A stretch of 64,000 bases of DNA from JAABQG01 sp963726365 (GCA_963726365.1 CAVSCI010000021.1:248001-312000); one strand, 5' to 3'; shown: positions 28,684-38,053, numbered from the stretch's first letter. The notes: a model not told the origin generated them from the letters alone. Made by a program: numbers and translations.

Positions 28684-29063
28684 TGGGTGCGCCCCTTGCT
28701 GGCGCAGCCGCCCGTGGCGCAGGCACCGCTGCCGCAGGCGCCGCTTGGTGCCGGCTCGGGGTCGACCTCGTCCTCGAAATCCCGGGCATCGATGAAGATG
28801 AAATTGAATTCGCCCGGGTTCAACTCGACGTAGTCCAGCACGGTGTCCGCCAGCAGCACCTGCGACTCGCCGGCAATCACGACCGCGACTCCCTTCAGGT
28901 CGAGCTTCATGTCCTCTTCGGTAGGGTCGTCGAAGCCCATGCCGTATTGCTTCGAGCCGTCCGGATCAATCTTTGCTGCGATACGCAGGGCCATCTCCTG
29001 GGCCCCGCTGCTCGCTGCCGCTTGCTGGATCTGTTGCGCTGCACTGGTGGTCAATGTAAACAT
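28680..29063 (-). CDS. dsrR: DsrR, IscA-like A-type scaffold protein
   Basis: Product of 127 residues. The first 100 residues have the HesB/IscA fold: FTLTTSAAQQIQQAA, MALRIAAKIDPDGSKQYGMG and DYVELNPGEFNFIFID. The C-terminal tail is Gly/Cys-rich (CGSGACATGGCASKG). DsrR of purple sulfur bacteria is an IscA-like protein linked to dsr expression and lacks the cluster-binding cysteines of IscA. Here the tail adds cysteines that might bind iron or a cluster. It sits between dsrN (69-base gap) and cobA (overlapping). Confidence 0.82.
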   Translation of the reverse strand: MFTLTTSAAQQIQQAAASSGAQEMALRIAAKIDPDGSKQYGMGFDDPTEEDMKLDLKGVAVVIAGESQVLLADTVLDYVELNPGEFNFIFIDARDFEDEVDPEPAPSGACGSGACATGGCASKGRTH

Positions 29064-29132
29064 ACGATGCTCCTGATCGGTTGAGGGCAGTGAGGTCTCA
29101 CCTTGAATCGGTGAGTTTTGCCCCGGAATTTT

Positions 29133-30893
29133 CTAATGTTCGCCCTTGGTCTTCAAGAGTCCTGCCAGGCGGTTGCCTTGCTTCTGGGGGCCTCCGATGG
29201 GGAAAAGTTCATGAAGGTAGTGATTGTTGCCGTGCTTCGGCCCCCAGGCCTTGGCAAAGTGCCAGATCATCGCGCGCACTTGCGCCTGCACCCGGTGCTC
29301 ATCGTAGTACGCGCGAAGGAAACGGATGACCTGCCAATGCTCATCGGTCAGTACCAAGCCTTCCGCTTGCGCCTCTGCCCGTGCGAAGTCCTCGGACCAG
29401 TCGTCCAGGTTTTTCAGGTAGCCCTCGACGTCGGTGGCAATGGGCTGGCCATTGACTTCGACAGTCCGCATGTTGGCCACGGTCTGCCGTTTCGAAGAAA
29501 CAGTTCTTGAACGGACAAAGGTCACAAACCGGGCCGCCCAGTCCGATCCCGCTCCGCTGCGCAGATGGGCATAGGAGGCGAGCACGTTGTGGTGAACGAT
29601 GCCGTCGCGCTCACCATCCACACCATGACCCCGGACAACTCTGTAGGCAAATTTCTGGTCCGGTGCGAGATTTTCAAGGCTGGAGTAGTGAAATTCGTGC
29701 CCGCGCAGCGGCTGCGAGTCAATGCCCGTACCGGGGGACCACGGCGCATCCGCAGTGGTCTGAAGTTCAACGTAGCCGCGGCCCACCGGCCGCTCGTGCA
29801 TCACGACGTCCGCCGGCAGTGCGCCAGCCATCTGATAGACCTGTCCCTTCCACTGCAGGGTGCGGGCCAGGTACATCAGGCCGCCACACTCGGCATAGAC
29901 AGGCAGGCCCGCATCGATGGCTGCACGGATGCCCTGACGCAGTGCCGCGTTGGCCTGCAGTTGCGCCATGAAAATTTCGGGGAAACCACCGCCGATGAAC
30001 AAACCGTCCACTTCGGGCAGGCAGGTGTCGTGCAAGGTGTTGAACGGGATGATCTCGGCACCCGCTGCTTCCAGGGCGAGGAGATCGTCAGGGTAATAAA
30101 AACCAAACGCCGGGTCGCGTGCCAGGCCGATGCGAACCCGTGACTGCAACGCGGGCTTGACGACCTCCGCCTCTGCCGGTGGCTCACTGCGCGCTGGCGC
30201 CAGCAGGGGGGAATGGTTTTCGGCGAGCTTCAACACCTGTGGCAAATCGACTTGCGCGGCGACCATCTCTCCCATGGCGCGCACGCGCTGTTCGGCATCG
30301 TCAATTTCATGGTTTGGCATCAGGCCCAGGTGGCGTTCCGCGATGGCGAGCCTCGGGTCATGACCGATGGCTCCCAGTACCTTCACGTCGGTGTAGTGCT
30401 CGATCACGGCACGCAGCTTGGATTCGTGCCGCGCGCCTCCCAGTTGGTTCAGGATAACCCCGGCAATGAGGACACCTGTATCGAATGCCTGGTAGCCCAG
30501 GATGAGCGGCGCGATGCCGCGCGTCATGCCGCGCGCGTCGAGCACTAGCACGACCGGCAGGCCCAGCAGCTTTGCCAACGCGGCGTTGCTGTTGCTGCCG
30601 TCCAGTGCCAAACCGTCGTACAGGCCTTTGTTGCCTTCGACGATGCAGATGTCAGCTTGGGCGGCGTGATGCCTGAAGCAGCCGGTGATCTGCCCGGCCG
30701 TCATCAGGAACGGATCAAGGTTGAAGCAGTCGCGCCGGCTGGCCGCGCTCAGCCACATCGGGTCGATGTAGTCGGGTCCTTTCTTGAAGGGCTGCACGGC
30801 CATCCCCTGGGCCGTAAGCGCAGCGCACAAGCCGACCGTGACGGTGGTCTTTCCCGAGGATTTGTGCGCGGCCGAAACCAGAAAACCCGACAT
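29133..30893 (-). CDS. dsrN: DsrN siroheme amidase fused to a Cys-less DsrC-like domain
   Basis: Product of 586 residues. Residues about 1-455 are a cobyrinic acid a,c-diamide synthase-type amidase: N-terminal P-loop-like HKSSGKTTVTVGLCAALTA, the middle KGPDYIDPMWLS and a C-terminal glutamine amidotransferase half with YAECGGLMYLA (catalytic Cys). In the dsr cluster this is DsrN, which amidates siroheme. Residues about 475-586 form a DsrC/TusE domain (VEVNGQPIATDVEGYLKNLD, LTDEHWQVIRFLRAYYDEH, YLHELFPIGGPQKQG). The domain ends GNRLAGLLKTKGEH and lacks both redox cysteines of DsrC. The C-terminal domain may be a docking module; see findings. Confidence 0.88.
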   Translation of the reverse strand: MSGFLVSAAHKSSGKTTVTVGLCAALTAQGMAVQPFKKGPDYIDPMWLSAASRRDCFNLDPFLMTAGQITGCFRHHAAQADICIVEGNKGLYDGLALDGSNSNAALAKLLGLPVVLVLDARGMTRGIAPLILGYQAFDTGVLIAGVILNQLGGARHESKLRAVIEHYTDVKVLGAIGHDPRLAIAERHLGLMPNHEIDDAEQRVRAMGEMVAAQVDLPQVLKLAENHSPLLAPARSEPPAEAEVVKPALQSRVRIGLARDPAFGFYYPDDLLALEAAGAEIIPFNTLHDTCLPEVDGLFIGGGFPEIFMAQLQANAALRQGIRAAIDAGLPVYAECGGLMYLARTLQWKGQVYQMAGALPADVVMHERPVGRGYVELQTTADAPWSPGTGIDSQPLRGHEFHYSSLENLAPDQKFAYRVVRGHGVDGERDGIVHHNVLASYAHLRSGAGSDWAARFVTFVRSRTVSSKRQTVANMRTVEVNGQPIATDVEGYLKNLDDWSEDFARAEAQAEGLVLTDEHWQVIRFLRAYYDEHRVQAQVRAMIWHFAKAWGPKHGNNHYLHELFPIGGPQKQGNRLAGLLKTKGEH

Positions 30894-30905
30894 CTCGGCC
30901 TGAAC

Positions 30906-32123
30906 TCAGGCCGCAGCAGCGGCGCGTTGCGTACTGTCCTTGTCGGCGCCGTCCAGACGTGCCGGCAGGAAACCCAGGAATTTCATCGCCAGCATGACGA
31001 TCAGGCCCGCAATGGCGATGCCGCTGAAGCCCAGCAGCCACTCCGGCAGGGTGGGCGTGTAGGAGTTCACAACACCATCATAGAAACTGCTGCTCACCTG
31101 CCGGCCGGGGAAGATCACCAGCGGGAAGGCCTGGCCGCCGACGATGGTGACCCACATCTGGGCAAATCCGCCGCCCACAACCAGCGAGGTGGCCGCCACG
31201 ATGCGGCCGCGCAACTCGCCAATGCGCGGGTGCATCAGCAGGATCATGGGAACGATTCCGCCGAGCACCACCTGACCCAGCCAGAACAGTGCGGTGTGCA
31301 CGCCACCCTCGAGCAAGATGAAGCGCTCAAAATCATGGTGCTTGGTGAAATAAAGGTTGGTCAGGTGAAAGACCAGCACGAAATAAAGCCCCGCCGCGAC
31401 GAAGATGACCTGCAGCCGTGCAAAACGCGCCAGAAGGCCGGCATCCAATGAGCGCTTGCTTCCGTTGAAGGCCAGCATGAGTACCAGCAGGAAGACGGCC
31501 AGGCCATAGCTGAGCGACAACGCGATGAACAGGGGGGCAAACAAGGCGGAATCAAACGCCTGCCGCGCGACCAGGAAGCCAAAAATCGAGCCCGTGCCGG
31601 TGGTAAGCGCCATGCGCCAGACAAAGGCGAAAAGACCCGCCATTGGTGTAAAACGTTGCGCGCTGCGCTCCATCATGGTCCACAGGTAAGCGATCACAAA
31701 ACCCATGAATCCGGAGTACAGGAAGATGTTCAGGGCAAAGATCGACTTGAAATTGAAGTGCGTCATGGCCACGATCAGGCGGTCGGGCCGGCCCAAATCG
31801 AGCATCAGCACGGTCAGGCCGCCGAGCAGCAGCGCGATCGCCAGCAGTCCGGACAAGGGCGCCAGTGGCTTGAATTCGGTCTTGCCGAAAACCGAGGCCA
31901 TCGAGGCCACGTTCAGTGCGCCCGAAGCCGCTACAACCAGAAACACGGCAAACACATGTGGCAAGCCCCAGACGATCTGGTTGTTCATGCCTGTAACGAT
32001 ATGGCCGTTGTGCTCGATGTACCAGACTGCCCCCATGCCGATTGCAGTGACCAGCGCCAGCGCTCCCAGCAACAGGTAGTAGCCACGACTCGTGCCGTCC
32101 AGTTCACGCAGGGTGATTTTCAT
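30906..32123 (-). CDS. dsrP: DsrP, NrfD-like membrane quinone-interacting subunit
   Basis: Product of 405 residues with about ten membrane helices and NrfD/PsrC-family features (LDLGRPDRLIVAMTHFNFKS). DsrP is part of the DsrMKJOP complex that exchanges electrons between the quinone pool and the periplasmic DsrJ and DsrO and the cytoplasmic DsrK. It starts 18 bases after dsrO and ends 12 bases before dsrN. The C-terminal tail is Ala-rich and short. Confidence 0.93.
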   Translation of the reverse strand: MKITLRELDGTSRGYYLLLGALALVTAIGMGAVWYIEHNGHIVTGMNNQIVWGLPHVFAVFLVVAASGALNVASMASVFGKTEFKPLAPLSGLLAIALLLGGLTVLMLDLGRPDRLIVAMTHFNFKSIFALNIFLYSGFMGFVIAYLWTMMERSAQRFTPMAGLFAFVWRMALTTGTGSIFGFLVARQAFDSALFAPLFIALSLSYGLAVFLLVLMLAFNGSKRSLDAGLLARFARLQVIFVAAGLYFVLVFHLTNLYFTKHHDFERFILLEGGVHTALFWLGQVVLGGIVPMILLMHPRIGELRGRIVAATSLVVGGGFAQMWVTIVGGQAFPLVIFPGRQVSSSFYDGVVNSYTPTLPEWLLGFSGIAIAGLIVMLAMKFLGFLPARLDGADKDSTQRAAAAA

Positions 32124-32141
32124 GGGTCATGCCTTCCTGCA

Positions 32142-32921
32142 TCAAATGCCGCTGTAACGCACGCCGGTGTTCAGATTGAGGTCTTCTCGAATCTGGCGTG
32201 AGGGATAACTGGCCAGGCGTCTGGAAATTTCGCTGTTCGGGTCGTTCAGATCGCCGAAAAGAATCGCGCCGTGGCCGGCGTCCGAGCAAGCGCTCACGCA
32301 GGCGGGCATCTCGCCTTTGTCCACCTTGTGGACGCAGAGCGTGCAGCCTTCCACCGTGCCCATGCCCCGGGGGACGTCGGCCTTCTGGTTGCTCAGCGGC
32401 TGATGGACGAACGAGCGTGCCTTGTACGGGCAGGCCATGACGCAGTACCGGCAGCCAATGCAGATGTGCTTGTCGACCAGCACGATGCCGTCGGCTCGCT
32501 TGAACGAGGCGCCTGTGGGGCAGACATCGACACAGGGTGGCTCGGCGCAGTGCTGGCACATCATGGGAAGGGACTGGGTCTTTCCCGTGCGAACCTCCTT
32601 GATTTCTATCTTGCGAATCCACTGGGAGTCCGTTGCTCGGGTTTCACCCGAAAGACCATTTTCCGTGTTGCAGGCGGTGACGCAGTCGGTGCAGCCACTG
32701 GCACATTTTCCACTGTCGATCAGCATGCCCCAGCGGACCTTGCTGCTGGCGCCCCGGCTTGGCGCGGTGTCCGCAGTTGCCGCCTGCGCGATCTCGATCA
32801 GGCGCACGCCGGGAGCGATCATGACGCCCGCAAGACCGGCTGCGGCGACGCTCAGGAAACCGCGCCGTCCCGACGTCGACTTTGGTGGCTGGATGGAGGG
32901 GGACTTGGTGTCCTGCGTCAT
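32142..32921 (-). CDS. dsrO: DsrO, periplasmic iron-sulfur subunit
   Basis: Product of 259 residues. A twin-arginine signal (GRRGFLSVAAAGLAGVM) shows that it is exported folded. Four [4Fe-4S] motifs follow: CASGCTDCVTAC, CQHCAEPPCVDVCP, CIGCRYCVMACPY and CTLC with later cysteines. DsrO links DsrJ to DsrP in DsrMKJOP. Its ATG overlaps the dsrJ stop by 4 bases. I chose the start at 32921 because it places the Tat signal near the N-terminus. Confidence 0.93.
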   Translation of the reverse strand: MTQDTKSPSIQPPKSTSGRRGFLSVAAAGLAGVMIAPGVRLIEIAQAATADTAPSRGASSKVRWGMLIDSGKCASGCTDCVTACNTENGLSGETRATDSQWIRKIEIKEVRTGKTQSLPMMCQHCAEPPCVDVCPTGASFKRADGIVLVDKHICIGCRYCVMACPYKARSFVHQPLSNQKADVPRGMGTVEGCTLCVHKVDKGEMPACVSACSDAGHGAILFGDLNDPNSEISRRLASYPSRQIREDLNLNTGVRYSGI

Positions 32922-33421
32922 GGCTTGACCTGTTGCTGCAGCGCCAGCCCTTGCACCTGCGGTGCAGCGGCGGTTTGAGAAGGCTTTTCCTGGGGTGACG
33001 GGGGATTGGCGGCTGTTGGTGCTGGCTTGCTGGAATGGCACTCAAAGCAGTCAATCCTGACCGCGGCGAAGGCATGGCAACTCTGACAGAAGTTGGTGCT
33101 TGCCGCTGCCACGCTGCCGGTAGCCTGGCTGGCATGGCAACCGATGCACGCCTTCAGGCTGTACTTCGCGCCTCGAATGCCGCCGTGCATGGTGTCGTCG
33201 CGCTGGTGCTTGAGCAGATCCATATGATTGCGTCGCATGAGGGCGGGATCTTGGACGCACTTGTCGCCACGGGCGCTCTCGATGATCGGGAGAGGCACTC
33301 GTCCCGCTGCGACCTGGGGCCCTGCCCCGCTGGCGCTGGCGGTAAGGGCGGTCGCCGTCAACAGGCCCATCGCGACAACCCGGCAAACCGACCTGAAGGA
33401 AAAGCCAGCGAAAGGGCGCAT
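32918..33421 (-). CDS. dsrJ: DsrJ, triheme cytochrome c
   Basis: Product of 167 residues with a signal peptide or anchor (VCRRVV-like start, LLTATALTASASG) and three haem motifs CIGCH, CQSCH and CFECH, the DsrJ set. A further cysteine (DKCVQDPALMRRNHM) lies upstream, as expected for the unusual Cys ligand of one DsrJ haem. It works in the periplasm as part of DsrMKJOP. A Pro/Gln-rich tail follows the last haem. It ends over the dsrO start and begins 4 bases after dsrL. Confidence 0.92.
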   Translation of the reverse strand: MRPFAGFSFRSVCRVVAMGLLTATALTASASGAGPQVAAGRVPLPIIESARGDKCVQDPALMRRNHMDLLKHQRDDTMHGGIRGAKYSLKACIGCHASQATGSVAAASTNFCQSCHAFAAVRIDCFECHSSKPAPTAANPPSPQEKPSQTAAAPQVQGLALQQQVKP

Positions 33422-33425
33422 GAAG

Positions 33426-35384
33426 TCAGTCCCCCAGCCCCATCTGGATGTAGCCAGTGGGGCACACGTCCGCGCAGATGTGACAGCCGATGCACTTGCT
33501 GTAGTCGGTATCCACATAGCGTCCGATCGTCGACTTGGACTTCGGCACCTTGAACACCGCAACCTGCGGGCAATAGACCACACAGTTGTCGCACTCAAAG
33601 CACTGTCCGCAACTCATGCAGCGCTTGGCCTCGGCCACGGCCTGGGCTTCCAGCAATGGCTGCAGCCGCTCCTCGAAGTTGTTCAGCGCCTGCTCGGAGG
33701 TCAACGATACGATGCCTCGCCGGTTGCGCGGGACGAAGGGAAAATGGCCCAGGAACAGCTCCTTGTGCGAAATCACGTAGCGGTCCGAGCGGTTGTCGAA
33801 GTTGTGAATCGCCGCGGTGCTCTTGTCGGTTCCGCGGATCGGTTCATGCACTTCGCTGAAGGCCAGGCCTTTCTCGATCATCTTGCGCTTCAGATCAAAG
33901 GTGTGGACGTCAATCTTGGGGCGCTTCTCCAGCGCTTCGCTTTGCAGAAAGCGATCAATACCATCAGCGGCAATCGCTCCGTGTCCAATCGCCGTGGTCA
34001 AAAGATGCGGGCGCACCACGTCACCGCCGACAAAGAAGCCGGGCTGCCCCTGCACCTGGTAATTCTTGTCGCTGTTGATGGCGCCCTTGCCGTTGTTGAA
34101 CTCGTCCAAGCCGGTGAAATCGACCGCCTGGCCAATGGCCGAGACGATCAGGTCGGCCGGGATGTCTTCTTCCGTGCCTTCGATGTTCTTGATATCAAGC
34201 CGTCCGCCGACGATTTTCGCTTCGCAGCGCACAATCCGCAGGGCAATCGCGCGACCGTCTTCGCTACGGATCACTGCGAGCGGCGCCATGCCGCCGCGAA
34301 TGGTGATGCCTTCGGACAAGGCGTGTTCCACTTCGTGCCGGGTGGCCTGCATCTTGTCCACGTCAAAGATGGTGGTCAGCGTGACTTCCGCACCCTGGCG
34401 GACTGAAGCCTCGGCAACATCGTGCGCCACATGACCGGTAATGGCGTGTTCCGGGCGATCGGACTCATGGATCTTGTCGATGTGACCCAGACGGCGGGCC
34501 ACGGTCGCTACGTCAATGGACGTGTCGCCACCGCCAACCACCACGACGCGCTTCCCCACATGACGCAAGCGACCGTCGTTGAAAGCCTTCAGGAAGGACG
34601 TTGCGGTGACGCAATTAGGAGCCTCAGCACCTTCCACGGGCAGTGCCCGACCGGCTTGCGCGCCCAGCCCCAGGAAAACGGCATCAAATTCAGCGCGGAT
34701 CTGCGTCATGCTGATGTCGGTTCCGATGCGGCAGTTCAGGCGGGTCTTGATGCCGAGGTCCAGAATGCGCTGGATCTCGGCATCAAGGATGTCGCGTGGC
34801 GTGCGAAAGCCAGGGATGCCGTATCGCATCATGCCGCCAAGCTCCGCGCGCTCGTCAAAAAGGGTCACGTCATGGCCTTTGAGCGCGAGTTGGTACGCAG
34901 TGGACAGGCCGGCCGGTCCGCCACCGATCACGGCGACCGTCTTGCCGGTTTGCACCGTCGGCTTTGGAAACGCGAGCTGGTTCTTGATGGCGTAGTCACC
35001 GAGGAAATGTTCGACCGAGTTGATGCCAACAAAGTCTTCCACCTGGTTGCGGTTGCAGCCTGATTCGCATGGCGCTGGACAGACCCGGCCCATCACCGAG
35101 GGGAACGGGTTGGCTTCGGTCAGGCGGCGAAACGCGTACTCCTGCCAAGCCATACCGGTGGGAGGCTTCTCGATTCCGCGAACGATGTTGAGGTAGCCTC
35201 GGATGTCTTCCCCCGCAGGGCAGCTCCCCTGGCAGGGTGGCGTGCTTTGAATATAGGTCGGACACTTGTGCGAGTGCCCGGCATCAAAGATGTCCTTCTG
35301 GAATGAGCGCACCTTGTTGTCGCCGTCTTTGTAACGCCGAAAGTTGAGGGGTTTTGCGGTGACGTTTTCGATGGTGGTGGACAT
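33426..35384 (-). CDS. dsrL: DsrL, NAD(P)H oxidoreductase of the rDsr pathway
   Basis: Product of 652 residues. An N-terminal cysteine-rich Fe-S region (CPTYIQSTPPCQGSCPAGED) is followed by two nucleotide-binding folds: VAVIGGGPAGLSTAYQLAL (FAD) and RVVVVGGGDTSIDVATVARR (NAD(P)). Two C-terminal [4Fe-4S] motifs follow (CMSCGQCFECDNCVVYCP and CIGCHICADVCP). DsrL couples DsrAB to NAD(P)H in sulfur oxidisers. It lies between dsrK and dsrJ in the usual order. Length fits the DsrL-1 type with C-terminal ferredoxin domain. Confidence 0.94.
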   Translation of the reverse strand: MSTTIENVTAKPLNFRRYKDGDNKVRSFQKDIFDAGHSHKCPTYIQSTPPCQGSCPAGEDIRGYLNIVRGIEKPPTGMAWQEYAFRRLTEANPFPSVMGRVCPAPCESGCNRNQVEDFVGINSVEHFLGDYAIKNQLAFPKPTVQTGKTVAVIGGGPAGLSTAYQLALKGHDVTLFDERAELGGMMRYGIPGFRTPRDILDAEIQRILDLGIKTRLNCRIGTDISMTQIRAEFDAVFLGLGAQAGRALPVEGAEAPNCVTATSFLKAFNDGRLRHVGKRVVVVGGGDTSIDVATVARRLGHIDKIHESDRPEHAITGHVAHDVAEASVRQGAEVTLTTIFDVDKMQATRHEVEHALSEGITIRGGMAPLAVIRSEDGRAIALRIVRCEAKIVGGRLDIKNIEGTEEDIPADLIVSAIGQAVDFTGLDEFNNGKGAINSDKNYQVQGQPGFFVGGDVVRPHLLTTAIGHGAIAADGIDRFLQSEALEKRPKIDVHTFDLKRKMIEKGLAFSEVHEPIRGTDKSTAAIHNFDNRSDRYVISHKELFLGHFPFVPRNRRGIVSLTSEQALNNFEERLQPLLEAQAVAEAKRCMSCGQCFECDNCVVYCPQVAVFKVPKSKSTIGRYVDTDYSKCIGCHICADVCPTGYIQMGLGD

Positions 35385-35426
35385 AACGGAGTCTCCTGAT
35401 GTTTGAATACGCAGCGCTGGGATGGA

Positions 35427-36920
35427 CTACTTGTCGCCGAGGCGGATGGCCTTGCTGACCAGCTGATGCACACCGCCGACCATGCTCATGTTGAAGCCGT
35501 AATACGGCAGCACTTTCGTGAACTGGGCCTTGCAGATGGCGCAAATGGTGGCCATGAAGTTGACGCCATGGTCGTCCACCACGTTCTTCAAGGCTTCCAT
35601 CCGTGGCAAGGCGCCCTTGACCCGCAGCTCCATCAGGTCGTCGGTCAGCAGGCCGCCCCCACCGCCACAGCAAAAGGTGCCTTCATGGATAGTCTGCGGC
35701 GCCATGTCATGGAAATGGTTGGCGACCGAGGTGATGATCCTGCGGGGAATCACGAACTGCCCACCGGGCATGTTGCCCATTCGCGAGGCACGTGCCACGT
35801 TGCAGGAATCATGGAATGTGATGATCCGGTCGTCGTTGGCGTCTTTGTCGAAGCTGAGGGCGCCACGCTGGATCAGGTCATCGGTCACTTCGCAGATGTG
35901 CTGCGGTACCGGGTAGCGTGGATCGAGGTAGTCAAACGGGCCGATCAGTGTGTTCCAGAAGCTGTAGGCCACACGCCAGGCATGGCCGCATTCGCCGACG
36001 ACGATACGTTTGACGCCCAGTTCCAACGCCGCTTCGCGCACCCGCATCGAGATATTGCGCATCTGCTCATAGTTGCCAATGAACATACCAAAATTGCCCG
36101 CCTCCGACGCATGCGAACTCAGCGTCCAGCTGATACCGGCGGCGTGGAACACTTTGGCGTAGCCGATCAGGCTTTCGACGTGGGGCTCGGAGAAAAAGTC
36201 CGCCGACGGTGTAATAAGCAGAACCTCGGCTCCCTTGACGTTGAGCGGGAACTTGATGTCCAGGCCGGTGTCGTCCTTGGTGTCTTCTTCAAGGCCTTCG
36301 AGTGTGTTCTCCAGCGCCGGACCGGGTATGCCCAGGTTGTTGCCGATACGGTGCACCTTGCCGATGATTTCGTTCGAGTACTTCTGACCCATTCCGACGG
36401 AGGCCATGATCTCGCGCGCGGCCATGGTGACCTCGGCGGTGTCAATGCCGTAGGGGCAGAAGACCGAGCACCGGCGGCATTCGGAGCACTGGTTGAAATA
36501 GCTGTACCACTCGTCCAGTACCTCGCGCGTCAGGTCAACCGCGCCCACCAGTCTGGGGAAATGCTTGCCGGCAAAGGTGAAGTAACGGCGGTAGACCTTG
36601 CGCATCAGATCCTGGCGTGCCACCGGCATGTTCTTCGGGTCGCCGGTGCCCAGGAAGTAGTGGCATTTGTCGGAGCAGGCGCCGCAGTGCACGCAAGCGT
36701 CCATGTAGACCTGGAGCGAGCGGTATTTGCCCAGCAGTTCACCCATCTTGGCAATGGCCTTGTCCTGCCAGTCATCCACCAGCTCGCCGGGAAAGCCGAG
36801 CGCCGTCTGAATCGGCGCACTCGCCACAAAGGGCTTGAGGTGCGACATGGCGCCGACCTGCACCAGGGGGATGACCGGATAGCTCTTGAGCTTGGGGGTA
36901 TCAAACGCGGCTGTGGCCAT
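35427..36920 (-). CDS. dsrK: DsrK, HdrD-like heterodisulfide reductase subunit
   Basis: Product of 497 residues. Two [4Fe-4S] motifs CVHCGACSDKCHYFLG and CSECRRCSVFCPYGI occur in the first half, and a CCG domain is visible in the second half (GTFCCGGGGG, HDSCNVARAS) for the special active-site cluster. DsrK reduces or oxidises DsrC trisulfide at the cytoplasmic face of DsrMKJOP. It starts 15 bases after dsrM. The length is close to the usual 500-550 residues. Confidence 0.94.
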   Translation of the reverse strand: MATAAFDTPKLKSYPVIPLVQVGAMSHLKPFVASAPIQTALGFPGELVDDWQDKAIAKMGELLGKYRSLQVYMDACVHCGACSDKCHYFLGTGDPKNMPVARQDLMRKVYRRYFTFAGKHFPRLVGAVDLTREVLDEWYSYFNQCSECRRCSVFCPYGIDTAEVTMAAREIMASVGMGQKYSNEIIGKVHRIGNNLGIPGPALENTLEGLEEDTKDDTGLDIKFPLNVKGAEVLLITPSADFFSEPHVESLIGYAKVFHAAGISWTLSSHASEAGNFGMFIGNYEQMRNISMRVREAALELGVKRIVVGECGHAWRVAYSFWNTLIGPFDYLDPRYPVPQHICEVTDDLIQRGALSFDKDANDDRIITFHDSCNVARASRMGNMPGGQFVIPRRIITSVANHFHDMAPQTIHEGTFCCGGGGGLLTDDLMELRVKGALPRMEALKNVVDDHGVNFMATICAICKAQFTKVLPYYGFNMSMVGGVHQLVSKAIRLGDK

Positions 36921-36935
36921 GATAGGTGCGGTTGC

Positions 36936-37670
36936 TCAGGAACGCTTGTCCAGCGCGGCGGCCCAGGCCGAGACATGACGAACCTCGCGGGCGTTGTCAG
37001 CCTGGTTGCGGGTCGGGCTGAAAAACAGACCTGGTGCGTGGAGCAATTTGCTGATGGGGAAGACGATCATCAACCCGGCAACGAGTGCCAGATGAACCAG
37101 CAGGACCGGATCGGCGGGCACCGGCTGCCAGTCAAAGCGCATCAGGCCGAGCACGAAAACCTTCACGGCCACGATGTCGGTGTGTGCCACGAAACGCATC
37201 GCCATGCCGGTCAGCCCGATCGCAATCAGCAGCGCCAACATCAGGTGATCCGACGGTGTGGAGATGTAGCGCACGCGGTCAACCAGCCAGCGTCTTGCCC
37301 ACAAACCTCCGAGGGCCGCAACCAGCGCAAAACCGGCATAGGTGCCGAACGGCTGGATCAGCACGACGGGCAGCCAGACAGGCTCTTGGAAATACCTCAG
37401 GTGGCGCAAAACCACCAGCAATAGTGCGAAATGGAACGTCCAGCCAAAGACCCAGGTCCATTTGCTGGACTTGAAGAGACTCTCAAAAAAAATCACCTCC
37501 CGGGCCATGCGCAAACCCACACCGCCGGTCGTTACTGGCGCCGGGGTCGTGGCAATCTTCAGCGGCGCCGGGGCCTTGGCATAGCTACGGATCTTCAGCA
37601 CCAAGCCGATGGCGAACACGCCAGTGGCAAAGTAGAACAACACCGTATAGAAGATCGTCAGCAGCGTCAT
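36936..37670 (-). CDS. dsrM: DsrM, NarI-like cytochrome b subunit
   Basis: Product of 244 residues with about five membrane helices of the NarI type (TLLTIFYTVLFYFATGVFAI; WTFHFALLLVVLRHLRYF; LVHLALVAGLMIVFPISKLL). Histidines in the second and last helices are suited to bind haem b. DsrM anchors DsrK and exchanges electrons with quinone. It lies 50 bases after dsrC in the conserved order C-M-K. Length is shorter than some DsrM proteins (about 330 residues) but close to the sulfur-oxidiser type. Confidence 0.9.
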   Translation of the reverse strand: MTLLTIFYTVLFYFATGVFAIGLVLKIRSYAKAPAPLKIATTPAPVTTGGVGLRMAREVIFFESLFKSSKWTWVFGWTFHFALLLVVLRHLRYFQEPVWLPVVLIQPFGTYAGFALVAALGGLWARRWLVDRVRYISTPSDHLMLALLIAIGLTGMAMRFVAHTDIVAVKVFVLGLMRFDWQPVPADPVLLVHLALVAGLMIVFPISKLLHAPGLFFSPTRNQADNAREVRHVSAWAAALDKRS

Positions 37671-37720
37671 GGACAGGGCCGGCAGTCTAGGAGCGCATCA
37701 CGAACCGCGGGGCGTCGGAC

Positions 37721-38053
37721 TCAGATACAGCCGGTCGGCTTCGGCAGACCGGCGATCTTGCAGGCCTGTTTGGCCGGGCCGTAGGGGAACAGGTCGTAGA
37801 GGTATTTGCTGTTGCCTTTTTCCTCGCCGAACTGCTTGCCAATGGCCTTCGTCAGCACCCGTACGGCGGGTGCGATCTGGTACTCGTTGTAGTATTCACG
37901 CAGGAAGTTGATGACTTCCCAGTGGTTGTCGGTAAGCGGCACCTTTTCTTCTTCGGCCAAGTGTTCGGCTGCTTCTTTGGTCCAATCGGCCAAGTTGAGA
38001 AGGTAGCCCTCTTCGTCCGTTTCGTAGTTCTTGCCGTTGATTTCGAAGCTCAT
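37721..38053 (-). CDS. dsrC: DsrC, sulfur-carrier substrate protein
   Basis: Product of 110 residues, full length. Signatures are FEINGKNYETDEEGYLLNLA, LTDNHWEVINFLREYYNEY and the C-terminal arm KQACKIAGLPKPTGCI. Both redox cysteines are present: CysB in QACK and CysA next to last. This is therefore the genuine substrate DsrC that accepts persulfide from DsrEFH and TusA and is processed by DsrAB and DsrMK. Two further DsrC-family domains in this window lack both cysteines. Confidence 0.97.
   Translation of the reverse strand: MSFEINGKNYETDEEGYLLNLADWTKEAAEHLAEEEKVPLTDNHWEVINFLREYYNEYQIAPAVRVLTKAIGKQFGEEKGNSKYLYDLFPYGPAKQACKIAGLPKPTGCI

Noticed and set aside
29097..29115. CTCACC-N7-GGTGAG hairpin with TTTT between dsrR and dsrN
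   Set aside because: The T-run lies on the wrong side for the minus-strand transcript, so it is unlikely to terminate dsrN; it may be a chance palindrome.
35403..37424. Very long plus-strand open frame opposite dsrK and dsrM (similar ones at 23888-25717, 39889-41361, 5882-7018 and 9891-10985)
   Set aside because: They mirror strongly conserved genes on the other strand, have no domain or ribosome binding site, and are expected in high-GC DNA.
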